NCBI RefSeq assembly: GCF_003710865.1
Contig: NZ_RHHO01000017.1
Span: forward strand, 124,001-188,000
Origin: Brevibacillus borstelensis
GTDB taxonomy: Bacteria > Bacillota > Bacilli > Brevibacillales > Brevibacillaceae
DNA length: 64,000 nt
Reading direction: 5' to 3'
The notes beneath the pieces are model-generated. The model ran no database searches, was not told the DNA's origin, and saw only the letters and a list, made by a program, of their open reading frames with translations. Below, in pieces: positions 8,024-17,262 of the stretch. Each line of letters starts with the position of its first letter. The stretch's first letter is position 1. The translations under genes and the position numbers were made by a program.

Positions 8024-8857
8024 TTAGAAAAATTCTGCGCCAGATGCGAGATTGATCATAGCCCGCATCGTTTTGTAAAGGTCGTGCTGATCTTGCGGCG
8101 TGTAGGAAACGATCCCTTTTTCCGCATCGTAGCGTGCGCCTGGCACAATCGCCGCCATTTCGGCTTGTCCGGTATGCGAAAATTCAATCGAGAGCTCAAG
8201 CGGTTGAGCGAATTCCACGGGCTTTACTTGTGCTACTCGGGAAAGAGCCCGCTTGGTCTGGCGTTTTAATTCCGCTGTGGCCTCGTCACGGGAGAGGCAG
8301 AGAGCAGAGGTGCGGGAAACTGCTGTTTTTACGATAGCCGTACTGATTTCCGGGATGAGCTGTTTGGCTTCCTTTGCAATCAAGTCATCGCCGGAAACAA
8401 GACAGACCGGAACGCCATACATACCGGCATAGACGGCGTTGAAGCCAAACTCTCCTACGACCTGTCCGTTGATGTACATGTTGCGAACAACCCCGGACAT
8501 CGTGTGGCTGAGTACGCCCGGGACGCCCTGACGTGTGTGGTAGCCGATGAAAAAAGCGGCGTCAAAGCTCTGGTCCAGGCCCTGCATCATGGAGTAATCG
8601 CGTGGTGAGCCGGCCAAAAGCTTCGCTTCGGGATGCAGCGACTCCCAGAGGATGTTATTCATCGTATTGTGGCTGTCGGCTACAACGATCTCTGTAGCTC
8701 CCCACTCCAGCGCTGCTTCGATCACTGCATTGGCGTCTTCGGTCATGAATTGACGGCCTCGTGCATAGTTCATGCCTGAGTCTGGATTGATATAAGATGT
8801 GTCGACAATACCGGAGATTCCTTCCATGTCTACGGAAAGAAACAGTTTCATAGCCAT
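8024..8857 (-). CDS. dppA: M55 family D-aminopeptidase (DppA-like)
   Basis: DppA is a cytosolic zinc-dependent decameric D-aminopeptidase that releases D-amino acids from small peptides such as D-Ala-D-Ala and D-Ala-Gly-Gly, and may recycle wall peptides. The 277-residue protein has the zinc motif SVDMEGISGI at its start, VVADSHNTMNN, FIGYHTRQGVPGVLSHT and VCLVSGDD, all typical of M55. In B. subtilis dppA heads a dipeptide-transport operon; here it stands alone in the opposite orientation to its neighbours. AAAGGA precedes the ATG at 8857; a second ATG two codons on is equally possible. Confidence 0.88.
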   Translation of the reverse strand: MAMKLFLSVDMEGISGIVDTSYINPDSGMNYARGRQFMTEDANAVIEAALEWGATEIVVADSHNTMNNILWESLHPEAKLLAGSPRDYSMMQGLDQSFDAAFFIGYHTRQGVPGVLSHTMSGVVRNMYINGQVVGEFGFNAVYAGMYGVPVCLVSGDDLIAKEAKQLIPEISTAIVKTAVSRTSALCLSRDEATAELKRQTKRALSRVAQVKPVEFAQPLELSIEFSHTGQAEMAAIVPGARYDAEKGIVSYTPQDQHDLYKTMRAMINLASGAEFF

Positions 8858-8985
8858 TCGCCGTCCTTTCTAGCAATTCTGAATCATTCTTTCTTATCAA
8901 AACAGATTGTTTCCATACAGGCAACAGAAAAATGGAAAAACGTTGCAAACAGTTGGAGCAAAAGCGAATGGTAAAAGCAAGAAGG

Positions 8986-9076
8986 GAATGCTCGACACAA
9001 AAAACAGCAAGGGAATGCAGAACGGAAGTAAGAAGCGAATGCAAGGAACGAATGCACATGGCCAAAAAGCGAATGC
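8986..9076. repeat. Purine-rich stretch with five GAATGC copies, upstream of dppA
   Basis: The gap 8858-9205 has no convincing gene. Within it, GAATGC recurs at 8986, 9013, 9037, 9050 and 9071, mostly as (A/G)GCGAATGC or GGGAATGC, on a strongly purine-rich plus strand. It may be decayed tandem repeats or part of the dppA upstream region. The gap ends with the terminator at 9103-9140. Confidence 0.4.
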
Positions 9077-9102
9077 ACAGGCCCAAAACCGAAGTCAACG
9101 AA

Positions 9103-9140
9103 AAAAGCACGGGGCCCGCTAAAGCCAACGCCGTGCTTTT
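9103..9140 (-). terminator. Terminator of the GT4 gene
   Basis: A perfect 10-bp stem (AAAAGCACGG / CCGTGCTTTT) lies about 65 bases downstream of the minus-strand glycosyltransferase stop, with a T-run on the minus strand. Confidence 0.8.
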
Positions 9141-9205
9141 ATCTGTAAATCGCATGGTTTTTTTGCCATAATCCCAGTGTTGCTTTGCTCGGCTGCCAGC
9201 AGCGT

Positions 9206-10345
9206 TTATGAAAGCAGGCGACGGTACAGAGCCAGTGTTTGTTCAGCCATGTGCTGGATTGTAAAGGTCTGCTCCACTAAAGTCAGGGCATTGTGGACGA
9301 GCCGCTCCCGCAAATCCGGCGATTGCAAAATGGTTTTCATCGCTTCGGTCAATCCTGCCACGTCACCGGGCGATACGGCAAGACCGGTTTGTTTGTGTGT
9401 AACAAATTCTTTGACTCCGCCGACGTGGCTGGCTACGACAGGCACTTCAGAGGCCATCGCTTCGATGATCGTATACCCCAGTCCCTCGTACAAGGAAGAA
9501 TGGACAAAGGCGTCACATGCATGCAGACACGCCGGGATATCCTGGCGGAACCCGCCGAAGCGGACCCTTTCTTCCAGACCGTGCTCACGGACTTTCGCCT
9601 CCAGGACGGCACGTTCCGGACCGTCTCCGACAAGGACCAGATAAGGGATCGGACCTTCCTGCATCTCCCTCGCCAATTGAGCAAATGCATCCACCAGAAG
9701 CGGGAGTCCTTTCACAGGCACAAATCTCGCGACCGTCCCGAACAAAAAGGCATCGGCTGGAATTCCCCATTCTGCTCGAAGGGAGGCCCGGTCTGACGCA
9801 CGCAGATGTGTCTGTCTGTATGGAGAAAGGTCTGTTCCGTTGTAAATGACGCTGATTTGCTCTCGTGGAACGCCGTCCTTGTGCAAAATCTCCGCAATCG
9901 CCTCGCTGATCGCGATGTAGTGCCGGTTCCATCGACGTGTACCTCGTTCCATCAAGGATACGAGCGCATAGGCCAGCGGATGGGCGTAGTCATAGCGAAG
10001 CGAGCTGTGTACGGTCGTCAGCAGTGTCGCTCCGCTTCCCCGGGAGGCCAGTCTGGAAAAGAAGTTGGCTTTTACGCCATGTGTATGTATGAGATGTGGC
10101 CCAAAGGAACGAAATACCTCTCGCAACGCCTGTAGAAGCCGTACGTCAAAACGCCCGAATCGGTCCAGGGCAATGACAGGCACACCTGCTTTGCGCAACT
10201 CGCTGGCAAACAGGGAGTCGTAAAAGCAGACGACGGCCGTCTCCACTTCATCCGCAGGAAGAGAAGACAATAAATTGAGGATATGCTGTTCCGCTCCGCC
10301 AAACTCTCCTCCGCCGATAACATGGAGGACTCGCAGTTTATTCAT
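9206..10345 (-). CDS. Glycosyltransferase family 4 (GT4)
   Basis: A 379-residue cytosolic GT-B retaining glycosyltransferase that would transfer a sugar from a nucleotide donor to a growing polysaccharide or lipid-linked acceptor. The N-terminal domain starts HVIGGGEFGGAEQHILNLL and contains IHTHGVKANFFSRLA. The C-terminal donor domain shows GTVARFVPVKGLPLLVDAF, LVGDGPER and the EX7E signature region EGLGYTIIEAMASEVPVVAS. GGTGGAG precedes the ATG. It is divergent from the next glycosyltransferase gene across a 195-base gap that should hold both promoters and contains a small hairpin (AGCTTC/GAAGCT near 10374-10391). The acceptor is unknown. Confidence 0.88.
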   Translation of the reverse strand: MNKLRVLHVIGGGEFGGAEQHILNLLSSLPADEVETAVVCFYDSLFASELRKAGVPVIALDRFGRFDVRLLQALREVFRSFGPHLIHTHGVKANFFSRLASRGSGATLLTTVHSSLRYDYAHPLAYALVSLMERGTRRWNRHYIAISEAIAEILHKDGVPREQISVIYNGTDLSPYRQTHLRASDRASLRAEWGIPADAFLFGTVARFVPVKGLPLLVDAFAQLAREMQEGPIPYLVLVGDGPERAVLEAKVREHGLEERVRFGGFRQDIPACLHACDAFVHSSLYEGLGYTIIEAMASEVPVVASHVGGVKEFVTHKQTGLAVSPGDVAGLTEAMKTILQSPDLRERLVHNALTLVEQTFTIQHMAEQTLALYRRLLS

Positions 10346-10540
10346 GACAACTCCACCCGAACCTTCGTAAAAAAAAGCTTCTCACCGAAGCTCTCTCGTA
10401 TCAAAAACAGGAAAAATCCCGATCGTCCAATAAAAACAAAACCATTCTCACTATAGCAGATGACTGGTTTATTCGCAATAACACGGGACTTGTGGTATCT
10501 TGATGAAGGAGAAAAACGACGATACAAGGAAGGTTTGCTG

Positions 10541-11911
10541 ATGAAAACTCACAGCGTGCTGCTCATATGCTATTATTTTCCGCCCATTGGCGGCGGAGGG
10601 GTGCCGCGGCCGTTAAAAATGGCGAAATACCTCGGAGAGTTCGGCTGGAATGTACATGTGCTGACAGTCGATCCCGTTTACCATGCGACATTGGACCCGT
10701 CCCTGCTGGCTCAACTTCCGGATGATGTGAAGATTCATCGGGCGAAGGAGTTGCAGATCTTGCCGCGAAGAGGCGGGGGAGCTTCTGCGGGACAGAAAGG
10801 TGCAGCAAAGGCGGCTGCGAGCACGGAACCGGCGGTGGTTCGAACCAGTCTGAAGAGCAAACTAAGGCAAGGCATTGTACAAATGTTGAAACAAGTAAAA
10901 CCGTACCTGTTGATCCCTGACGACCAGATTTTGTGGCTCCCGCAGGCACTCAAGCTGGGCCGTGAGATTATGCGCCGGGAAAAAATAGACGCGATATTTT
11001 CGACGTCGGGCCCGGTGACCAATCATTTGATTGCCCAGAGGCTGGCCGAGGAGTTTGGATGCAAGTGGGTCGCCGATTTCCGCGATCCGTGGACACAAAA
11101 TATGCATACCTCGGGAATCGCCTGGAGAGAGCGCCTGGAAGAGCGGATGGAAGAGAAGGTTATGGCAAGGGCGGATGCGATTACAACTGTGACAGCGACA
11201 TTTGCCCAAAACTTCAAGGCAAAGCATGGACACCGTATACGGCGGATGGAGCTCATCTATAACGGGTTTGACCAGGCCGATTTTGAGGGATTGGTTCCAC
11301 AGCATACCGTACCAGGGAAGTTTCATGCCGTTTATGCGGGCATTTTGTACCAGAAGCGAAATCCGCGCCTTTTGCTGAAAGCGATCCACGAGCTGATTGA
11401 GGAAGGGCAGGTTGACCGAAAAGACCTTTTGCTCAGTTTTGCCGGCGTATTCGACTATCCGGGTTATTCGGAAAATCGGGATTGCGTGGAAGCGTTGGGC
11501 CTCGGCGATATTGTCCGGGTATTGGGGAATCTGCCGCATAAAGAGGCGCTTGGTCTCATGAAAGGGGCGGACGCCCTTTTGCTCATCGGCGATGTCTCGC
11601 CCGATGCCGGAGCGTACATCCCGGGCAAGCTGTATGAATACATGGGAATCGGCAAGTCGATCCTGGCTCTGAACAAAGCCGGAGAAGCTACCGGAATCAT
11701 CGAAACGTTCCACTTGGGACAAGTTGCCGACCCGGAGGACAAGGATGCGATGAAACAGGCATACCTCAAGCTGTATCAGGCATGGAAGGAACAAGGTGAG
11801 ATCGATGCGGCTGACCGTGGCGTGGAGTTTGCCGAACGGGTCAAGCCTTACGAGAGACGCGAGCAAGCACGTCAACTGGCGCAGTTAATGAGTGAGCTGC
11901 TGGCCAAGTGA
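10541..11911 (+). CDS. Glycosyltransferase family 4-like protein
   Basis: A 456-residue GT-B protein related to the capsular and lipid-linked sugar transferases whose N terminus reads YYFPPIGGGG(V/A)xR. Here this is LLICYYFPPIGGGGVPRPLKMAKYL. Other signals are ADFRDPWTQN, LIYNGFDQADF and the donor-site helix GKLYEYMGIGKSILAL, where the usual EX7E is degenerate. An Ala/Gly/Lys-rich linker (about residues 75-105) separates the N-terminal strands. The ATG at 10541 follows AAGGAAGG; upstream codons of the open frame lack a ribosome site. It is divergent from the other GT4 gene and probably acts on the same polymer. Confidence 0.8.
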   Translation: MKTHSVLLICYYFPPIGGGGVPRPLKMAKYLGEFGWNVHVLTVDPVYHATLDPSLLAQLPDDVKIHRAKELQILPRRGGGASAGQKGAAKAAASTEPAVVRTSLKSKLRQGIVQMLKQVKPYLLIPDDQILWLPQALKLGREIMRREKIDAIFSTSGPVTNHLIAQRLAEEFGCKWVADFRDPWTQNMHTSGIAWRERLEERMEEKVMARADAITTVTATFAQNFKAKHGHRIRRMELIYNGFDQADFEGLVPQHTVPGKFHAVYAGILYQKRNPRLLLKAIHELIEEGQVDRKDLLLSFAGVFDYPGYSENRDCVEALGLGDIVRVLGNLPHKEALGLMKGADALLLIGDVSPDAGAYIPGKLYEYMGIGKSILALNKAGEATGIIETFHLGQVADPEDKDAMKQAYLKLYQAWKEQGEIDAADRGVEFAERVKPYERREQARQLAQLMSELLAK

Positions 11912-11943
11912 CAAACAAGGATAGGATAAGACAAAATAAAATG

Positions 11944-11974
11944 ACAGCCCCGTCCGACAACCTGGCGGGGCTGT
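11944..11974 (+). terminator. Hairpin after the glycosyltransferase gene
   Basis: A perfect 9-bp stem (ACAGCCCCG / CGGGGCTGT) follows the stop of the preceding gene. The T-tract is weak. Confidence 0.55.
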
Positions 11975-12059
11975 ACATCTTAAGAATTGACCGTTGCAGG
12001 GAAATCGTGGTATGTATGTTGTGCGTCCTTTGCTTTGTGCAGGGAGCGGTTACGGGAGA

Positions 12060-13226
12060 GTGAGTGAAAACGAGCATATGATGGCAATTCAAGCATTAAG
12101 GGCTTATAACTTTTTCTATTTTTCGCTGTTGTCCATATTTATATCGTTTCTGCCGGTATATCTCGCATTTCGCGGCGTAAGTCCTGCGCAAATCGGAATA
12201 TTGATCGGCATGGGATCGTTCATCGGAATATTGTCGCAACCATTTTGGGGCATGGTCAGCGACAGGCGCAAGACGATAAAAAGGGTGATCCTCGTAACGC
12301 TGGGCTTGTCTCTCGTCGTGGGATTCACCCTGCTCCAGTCTTCACAGCTGTGGCTGCTGTTTGTTTTGGTGGGAGCGATGTATTTCTTTATGCTTCCGAC
12401 CGATCCGCTGACGGAGAGCTTGAATTACCGCGTAGCTGAGCAGCACGGCATCCACTTTGGATCGGTCAGGACCTTCGGCGCGATCGGGTATGCCTCTGCC
12501 TCGCTGATCATCGGTTTTACCGTGGACAGAATCGGGATGGAGAACCTTTTTTGGGTATACGCCGCGTATGGAGGGCTTGCCTATCTCCTGTGTCTCGTTG
12601 TTCCCGATGCACCTGTCAGCGGCAAGCGGCTTTCAGTGGCCGATCTTCGCCGGTTTCTCACCTATCCGGCGACTCTGCGCTTCTTTCTCCTGGTCCTGCT
12701 TGCGGCCATTCCTCATCGTACGAATGACAGCTTTCTCGGCGTATATGTACAGAGCTTGGGCGGAAATACGGGCATGGTAGGCTTGGCCTGGTTTGTGGCA
12801 GCGATCAGCGAGGTGGCCTTCTTCGCGCTGAGTCCGCGCCTGCTGCGAAACGGAAACGAGATCAAGATGATCACTCTGGCATCGGCCATCTACGCCATCC
12901 GGTATTTTCTTTGTGCAGCTTTCTCAGGCCCGATGCTGGTGGTGTTTCTCCAGCTTATGCAAGGGATCACATTTGTCATTTTTTACACCGCCAGCATTCA
13001 GTACTTGTACCGGATTATCCCGGAGGAATGGAAGGCGACAGGACAGACGGTGCTTGCCGTTATTTTCTTCGGCATTTCCGGCATCATCGGGTCGTTTGGA
13101 GGCGGCTGGGTCTTTCAGCATTGGGGCGGAGCTGCGCTGTATCAGGTGATGGCGGTTTGCTCGGTGTTGGGTTGCTTGTATAGCGTGATGCTTTGGAAGA
13201 GACAACCGAGCGAGGGCACCCAATAG
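12060..13226 (+). CDS. MFS transporter, LacY/NucG-like (MFS_1_like) type
   Basis: A roughly 388-residue inner-membrane protein with about 12 transmembrane helices. AYNFFYFSLLSIFISFLPVYL, the loop-2 motif GMVSDRRKTIKR and PTDPLTESLNYRVA are typical of the MFS_1_like branch that includes 3-phenylpropionate and nucleoside-type permeases. The substrate is unknown. The start is uncertain: GTG at 12060 (AGGGAG 13 bases upstream) or ATG at 12078 are both in frame, and the open frame continues to an ATG at 11994. It lies inside the envelope island but is not obviously part of it. Confidence 0.78.
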   Translation: MSENEHMMAIQALRAYNFFYFSLLSIFISFLPVYLAFRGVSPAQIGILIGMGSFIGILSQPFWGMVSDRRKTIKRVILVTLGLSLVVGFTLLQSSQLWLLFVLVGAMYFFMLPTDPLTESLNYRVAEQHGIHFGSVRTFGAIGYASASLIIGFTVDRIGMENLFWVYAAYGGLAYLLCLVVPDAPVSGKRLSVADLRRFLTYPATLRFFLLVLLAAIPHRTNDSFLGVYVQSLGGNTGMVGLAWFVAAISEVAFFALSPRLLRNGNEIKMITLASAIYAIRYFLCAAFSGPMLVVFLQLMQGITFVIFYTASIQYLYRIIPEEWKATGQTVLAVIFFGISGIIGSFGGGWVFQHWGGAALYQVMAVCSVLGCLYSVMLWKRQPSEGTQ

Positions 13227-13300
13227 CTATGGGGCTGTGGGCAAAAATGATGATCCGAAAGAGCGAGTGCAGTCATTCTCATCGGTGCAGAAATAAATAG

Positions 13301-13343
13301 AGAGGCCGTGGCCCAAGCAGATATCTGCCTGGCCGCGGCCTCT
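13301..13343. terminator. Strong bidirectional hairpin
   Basis: AGAGGCCGTGGCC and GGCCGCGGCCTCT form a 13-bp stem with one wobble pair. Its loop contains a second palindrome, GCAGATATCTGC. It lies between the convergent MFS gene and the lipoprotein gene. Confidence 0.75.
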
Positions 13344-13379
13344 TCCTTTAAGATGAAACGCTGATTTTCTTCCCGTGCG

Positions 13380-14189
13380 TTAATAGAGCAAGTACTTCTC
13401 GACTTCTTCTGGATCCTTAATTTCGATTCCAGAGTCATTGTATTTGAACATCTGGAAGAAGATTTGCTGGTCCATCGTGCCGCCTTCGGGCATCGGCAGG
13501 ATGATCCAGGTTTCGTACTGATGGAGCAGGCGGTCATCCTTGCCGATCCAGAACGTCGTTTTAATGGTTGATTCCTTCAAAATATAGTCCAGGTCGGGCC
13601 GATCTCCCAACTGCTTTTTCAAAGACTCAAAGAGCGGACTGTTGCTCTTTTCCAGCCACTCAGCTCCGGTTATCTTCAGCTGGAAGGGTACGCAGACGGT
13701 TCCGTACACCTTGTCGTCATTGAGCTGCACGGCTTGATCCAGGAACGGGAGCCAGTCGTCAAAGCCTTTGAGTACATCAAACTCGAGAGGCGTCTCCCGC
13801 GCCGTCATCCAGGCGTCTTTGACGCGAACATAGTTCTTGTCTCCGATGCGGTAGTACTGGTAGTCCTGACGGGCGATCCGGGCGTCCACGTTGTAACCGT
13901 CAGGGTTGCGGACAGCGCCGTTAAACATGCTGGTTGTCGTGCGGGCCATGATGTAGTTGATCACGTGTCCCTTGTACCAATATTTCTGTGCATTCGGATC
14001 GGTTTTTCCTTTTTCCAGCGCTGTCTGAAGCCATTCAGTCGCAGATTCCGTCTGTGCGGGAGTACTGTCCGTAGCCCCGTAATTGGTCAGCGCGAACGAC
14101 TTTGGACCCGACTCATAGGTGCAGCCTGTCAACAGCGAAGCGGAAACGAGAGCAGACAGAGCAAGCAGCGCGGTGGTCCGTTTACGCAT
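13380..14189 (-). CDS. Lipoprotein of unknown function, possible LolA/LppX-like fold
   Basis: A 269-residue secreted lipoprotein. The signal peptide (MRKRTTALLALSALVSASLLTGC) ends in a clear lipobox with the lipidated cysteine at residue 23. The mature part has the pattern of extracellular lipoproteins such as DUF6612 and LppX relatives (YKGHVINYIMARTTTSMFNG, DYQYYRIGDKNYVRV, LDYILKESTIKTTFWIGKDD); that fold call is tentative. It is the last gene of a three-gene operon, overlapping the FG-GAP protein gene by 8 bases, which suggests that the two act together at the outer face of the membrane. Confidence 0.75.
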   Translation of the reverse strand: MRKRTTALLALSALVSASLLTGCTYESGPKSFALTNYGATDSTPAQTESATEWLQTALEKGKTDPNAQKYWYKGHVINYIMARTTTSMFNGAVRNPDGYNVDARIARQDYQYYRIGDKNYVRVKDAWMTARETPLEFDVLKGFDDWLPFLDQAVQLNDDKVYGTVCVPFQLKITGAEWLEKSNSPLFESLKKQLGDRPDLDYILKESTIKTTFWIGKDDRLLHQYETWIILPMPEGGTMDQQIFFQMFKYNDSGIEIKDPEEVEKYLLY

Positions 14190-15813
14190 GGCGAACCCTC
14201 CTTACGATCCCGTATCCAATCAATCCGATGAACAAGAGACTGACGAGCGGAACGACTGGTACATTGTGGCGTTTGAATACGAGAATGCGGTGCTGGTCAT
14301 AGATGGAAGCAACGATCTCGTTCGATTGGTCACCGTCGATGTCGCCGATTTGAATGTTGAGCAGAGGCATGTAAATGCGCCAGTTATGCTCCAATCCTTC
14401 CGGTGTATAGGTATAACCGGACAGATAGCGGGTCTTGTTCATGCTGACCCAGCTTTTCGCTTGAGCGATGAGCTCCGGTTGGTCTTCATTGCCCACTTTG
14501 GCATAGTTGGTAAAGCTGAAGCTTTCGTCGCCTTCCTGACTCGACCACAAAACGTCCCATTTTCCATCAGGCATCGCTTTCAGGATGTAAGACGGCTTGT
14601 TGCCGATCAGCAATTCATCCGCACCGTCATTGTCCACATCGGCCGGAATGAATCGGGCAGTCGCCAGTGCAGTCTCCTTGCGAGTCAATGTGTATGCTTC
14701 GACAGTCGTACCATCCGGCTCTACAGCCAATACACTCATGTGTTCGCCCATGATCATGAGACCCTCGCGTCCGTCCGGCAGCTTCATCGTGTCGAGAATT
14801 CTCGTTGCTTTCGTCGTAGCGGCAAAAGGCTTGCCTTCGTACGTACCGCTCAGCAAACCCTCACGGATGCTGAGATCCTTGAACTTCGTTCCCAAAGAGA
14901 GTCTGCCATCCATATTGCCGTTATTTTCGGCCAGCTTGTCCCCGATGTTTTGCAGGTCCAGCAAGAGGGCACGATACGGGGCGGTGCCGATCTGCAGCAT
15001 GCCTTCCGCAAAGGATTGACGCTGAACATTTGGCACCAGCTGGTCATCTTTCGTCGTATAGTACGGGAATCCCGGAAAATCTGATGGCAGTTTTTCTTTA
15101 ACAGCTGTCAATGTTTCGGCCGGAATCTGATCATTTGGCATCCGAACCAGCTTGCCGTCCTGCCACTTCATCACGTACAGAGAGAGCGGCTCAGCCTGCA
15201 GGTGAAGCAGTTTGTCAGCCAGCGCCTTTTTCTCTTCCTCTGTCTCCGGTTTCGGCGCTTCTTCATCCGGGAGAGGAAGCTCATCGGCATTGCCGTACGT
15301 AATAATTTCCTGCTTGCCGTCGCCGTCTACGTCATGAAGGGCGATCGGGAAATAATCGACCCAGCTTCCGTTGTACAGGCGATCAGACTCGTATTTCACC
15401 GTAAAGTGACTGAGTGCGTACAGGTTATCGCGATAAAACGTCGTGTTTGCAATGACGGCGATCAGCACGAGTGCGCCGACGGCTTTCCAGCTCAGGCGTC
15501 CGTACCACTTCGCCAAAGCGGCAACCACGATGATCGCAACGGCGCCGCCAACGATGACTGCGACCATCGATTTGACATCAAGCTGGGTCAATGACCGATC
15601 CAGGAGCAGAAAGCCCAGCGAAAAGACGACAATCTGCCTGCGCTCGTCCGGATGCGGCAAATAGTAGCAGAGGGCGAGCAGCGGCAACAATATAACCAAT
15701 GCGATCCAGGACAAGTCGAGGAACGCCGGCTTCACCAAAATATGATAGATCAGGAACAGGGCGATGGCGTACAAGGCCCAGTTCACTGCAGACAAAGCTC
15801 CATTTCGTTTCAT
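14182..15813 (-). CDS. Membrane-anchored FG-GAP/VCBS-repeat protein
   Basis: A 543-residue membrane protein. Residues 1-130 contain about five hydrophobic helices. The long middle part should be extracytoplasmic and carries calcium-type FG-GAP/VCBS motifs: DVDGDGKQEIITYG (about 177-190), DVDNDGADELLIG (about 390-402) and GDIDGDQSNEIVASI (about 497-511), which suggests an incomplete beta-propeller. A final transmembrane helix (VVPLVSLLFIGLIGYGIV) and a basic tail end the protein. It sits between a Wzy/WaaL-like gene (10-base gap) and the lipoprotein gene (8-base overlap), so it may help to assemble or sense the exported polymer. I know no named homologue. Confidence 0.75.
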   Translation of the reverse strand: MKRNGALSAVNWALYAIALFLIYHILVKPAFLDLSWIALVILLPLLALCYYLPHPDERRQIVVFSLGFLLLDRSLTQLDVKSMVAVIVGGAVAIIVVAALAKWYGRLSWKAVGALVLIAVIANTTFYRDNLYALSHFTVKYESDRLYNGSWVDYFPIALHDVDGDGKQEIITYGNADELPLPDEEAPKPETEEEKKALADKLLHLQAEPLSLYVMKWQDGKLVRMPNDQIPAETLTAVKEKLPSDFPGFPYYTTKDDQLVPNVQRQSFAEGMLQIGTAPYRALLLDLQNIGDKLAENNGNMDGRLSLGTKFKDLSIREGLLSGTYEGKPFAATTKATRILDTMKLPDGREGLMIMGEHMSVLAVEPDGTTVEAYTLTRKETALATARFIPADVDNDGADELLIGNKPSYILKAMPDGKWDVLWSSQEGDESFSFTNYAKVGNEDQPELIAQAKSWVSMNKTRYLSGYTYTPEGLEHNWRIYMPLLNIQIGDIDGDQSNEIVASIYDQHRILVFKRHNVPVVPLVSLLFIGLIGYGIVRRVRHA

Positions 15814-15823
15814 GGGCGTAAGC

Positions 15824-17089
15824 TCACCACCTTTTCTCGTTCGTTTGATCGGCGTACAGCGCTACCAGGAAGCCGCCAAACAGCCAGAAGTAGAGTGACA
15901 TGAACGGCACTTCGAAAATATTCTCCACGGTATTGTGGAGTACGACTGCGACAAGGCCTCCGAACAGTCCCAGGACCATGAAAAACTCAGACTTGTTGAC
16001 CAGGGAGCGGACCACGCGAGCCGCGTAGCGGAGGATCATGACGATCAGGCCGATCAGCATGCCGACCCCGATCAGGCCAAGCTCCGCAATGCTCTTGAAC
16101 AAATAGCTGTCCGTGTAAATCGTTCCGAAGTGACGTGACCCGACGGCACCGCCATGGTGACCCAGACCGACGCCAAACAATGGTTCCAGCCTCATTTTGT
16201 CGTAGGCATCAACCCAACGCTTGAGTCGTCCGGCCTGTGCACTAGCTTCCATGTACTCCGGAGTAAACAGCGTGAAAATCCGGTTTTTGATCGTTCCGAC
16301 GAGCGGTACGGATTCAGGCACCACGAAATAGAGAGCGAGAACTCCGACGATTCCGGCAAGGACCAGATAGCCAGCCCAGCGCTTCTTCCAAATGTAAAAG
16401 CAGGCAAACAGCGCGGCGGCCAGAGCGATCCACGCACCCCGCGATCCGGTCAGGACCAGCGCCAAAAGCGAAGACAGGGCGACGACGATCCAGAGCAGCC
16501 GTTCTTTTCCATTATCTACATACAGGGCAAGTCCGACAGAAATAGGTGCGATCAAGGCCATGTAACTGCCGAGAACGTTCGGGCTGGTGACGAATGAAAA
16601 GGCCCGGGTTGTGGTCGACTCGCCCTCCTGGACCCAGCCCATCGGCGTTTCCACACCCAATATCACCTGGGCGATCCCGTACAAACCTGTGATAAAACCG
16701 ATCAGCGACAAAACCTTCAGCATATTGGCCATCTGCTGTCTGTCCGCCAGCAGATAAAAACCAATGAAAAAGGCGATCATGTACTGATAGACGGCGCGAA
16801 AGCCCTCGACACTCGCATCCCAGTTGGTCATATCGGTTACCATCAGGGCGATGCCAAAGACGATGAACGCGATAAACGGGTGCTTGATGGATGGCAGCTT
16901 GCGTGCGCCTTTGAAATAGGCGGCAAACGCAAACAGCAGGAGGACAATCAGTAGCCCCTCATCCCATAGCGATGATACGACAGGTATCGGCAAGAACTTG
17001 CGCAAGACGTAATCGATAAGGGGATAGGCCATAAGCAAAGACAACCACGTAATAGGGCGGCTCCCCCACTTCAACACAGTCTCTCTCAT
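15824..17089 (-). CDS. O-antigen ligase / polymerase family protein (Wzy_C/WaaL-like)
   Basis: A 421-residue integral membrane protein with about 12 helices. The large outer loop and flanking motifs LTGSRGAWIALAAALFACF and GVGLGHHGGAVGSRH mark the Wzy_C superfamily, whose members polymerise or ligate lipid-linked glycans outside the membrane. The histidine-rich GLGHHGG is in the usual catalytic loop. AGGAGG precedes the ATG. It is first in an operon with the FG-GAP protein and the lipoprotein. In this context it is the likely polymerase or ligase of the secondary cell wall polymer. Confidence 0.85.
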   Translation of the reverse strand: MRETVLKWGSRPITWLSLLMAYPLIDYVLRKFLPIPVVSSLWDEGLLIVLLLFAFAAYFKGARKLPSIKHPFIAFIVFGIALMVTDMTNWDASVEGFRAVYQYMIAFFIGFYLLADRQQMANMLKVLSLIGFITGLYGIAQVILGVETPMGWVQEGESTTTRAFSFVTSPNVLGSYMALIAPISVGLALYVDNGKERLLWIVVALSSLLALVLTGSRGAWIALAAALFACFYIWKKRWAGYLVLAGIVGVLALYFVVPESVPLVGTIKNRIFTLFTPEYMEASAQAGRLKRWVDAYDKMRLEPLFGVGLGHHGGAVGSRHFGTIYTDSYLFKSIAELGLIGVGMLIGLIVMILRYAARVVRSLVNKSEFFMVLGLFGGLVAVVLHNTVENIFEVPFMSLYFWLFGGFLVALYADQTNEKRW

Positions 17090-17262
17090 TTGTTTTTAAA
17101 TCCTCCTACATTGGATTAACTCATCCATTATAATGAATTGACGTTCGTTGTCGCAAGGCGGCGGGGAAAGAGATTGGTAGGATTGAGAGAAATGCGATAT
17201 GATAGCAGGTGTATTTGCCTGTTGCAGATGTATTTGGTCGCAGAGATGGGAGAATCGATTTT

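Noticed and set aside
8907-9171. Two overlapping plus-strand frames rich in Lys, Gln and Met
   Set aside because: No ribosome site, repetitive composition caused by the GAATGC repeats, and the frames run through a minus-strand terminator.
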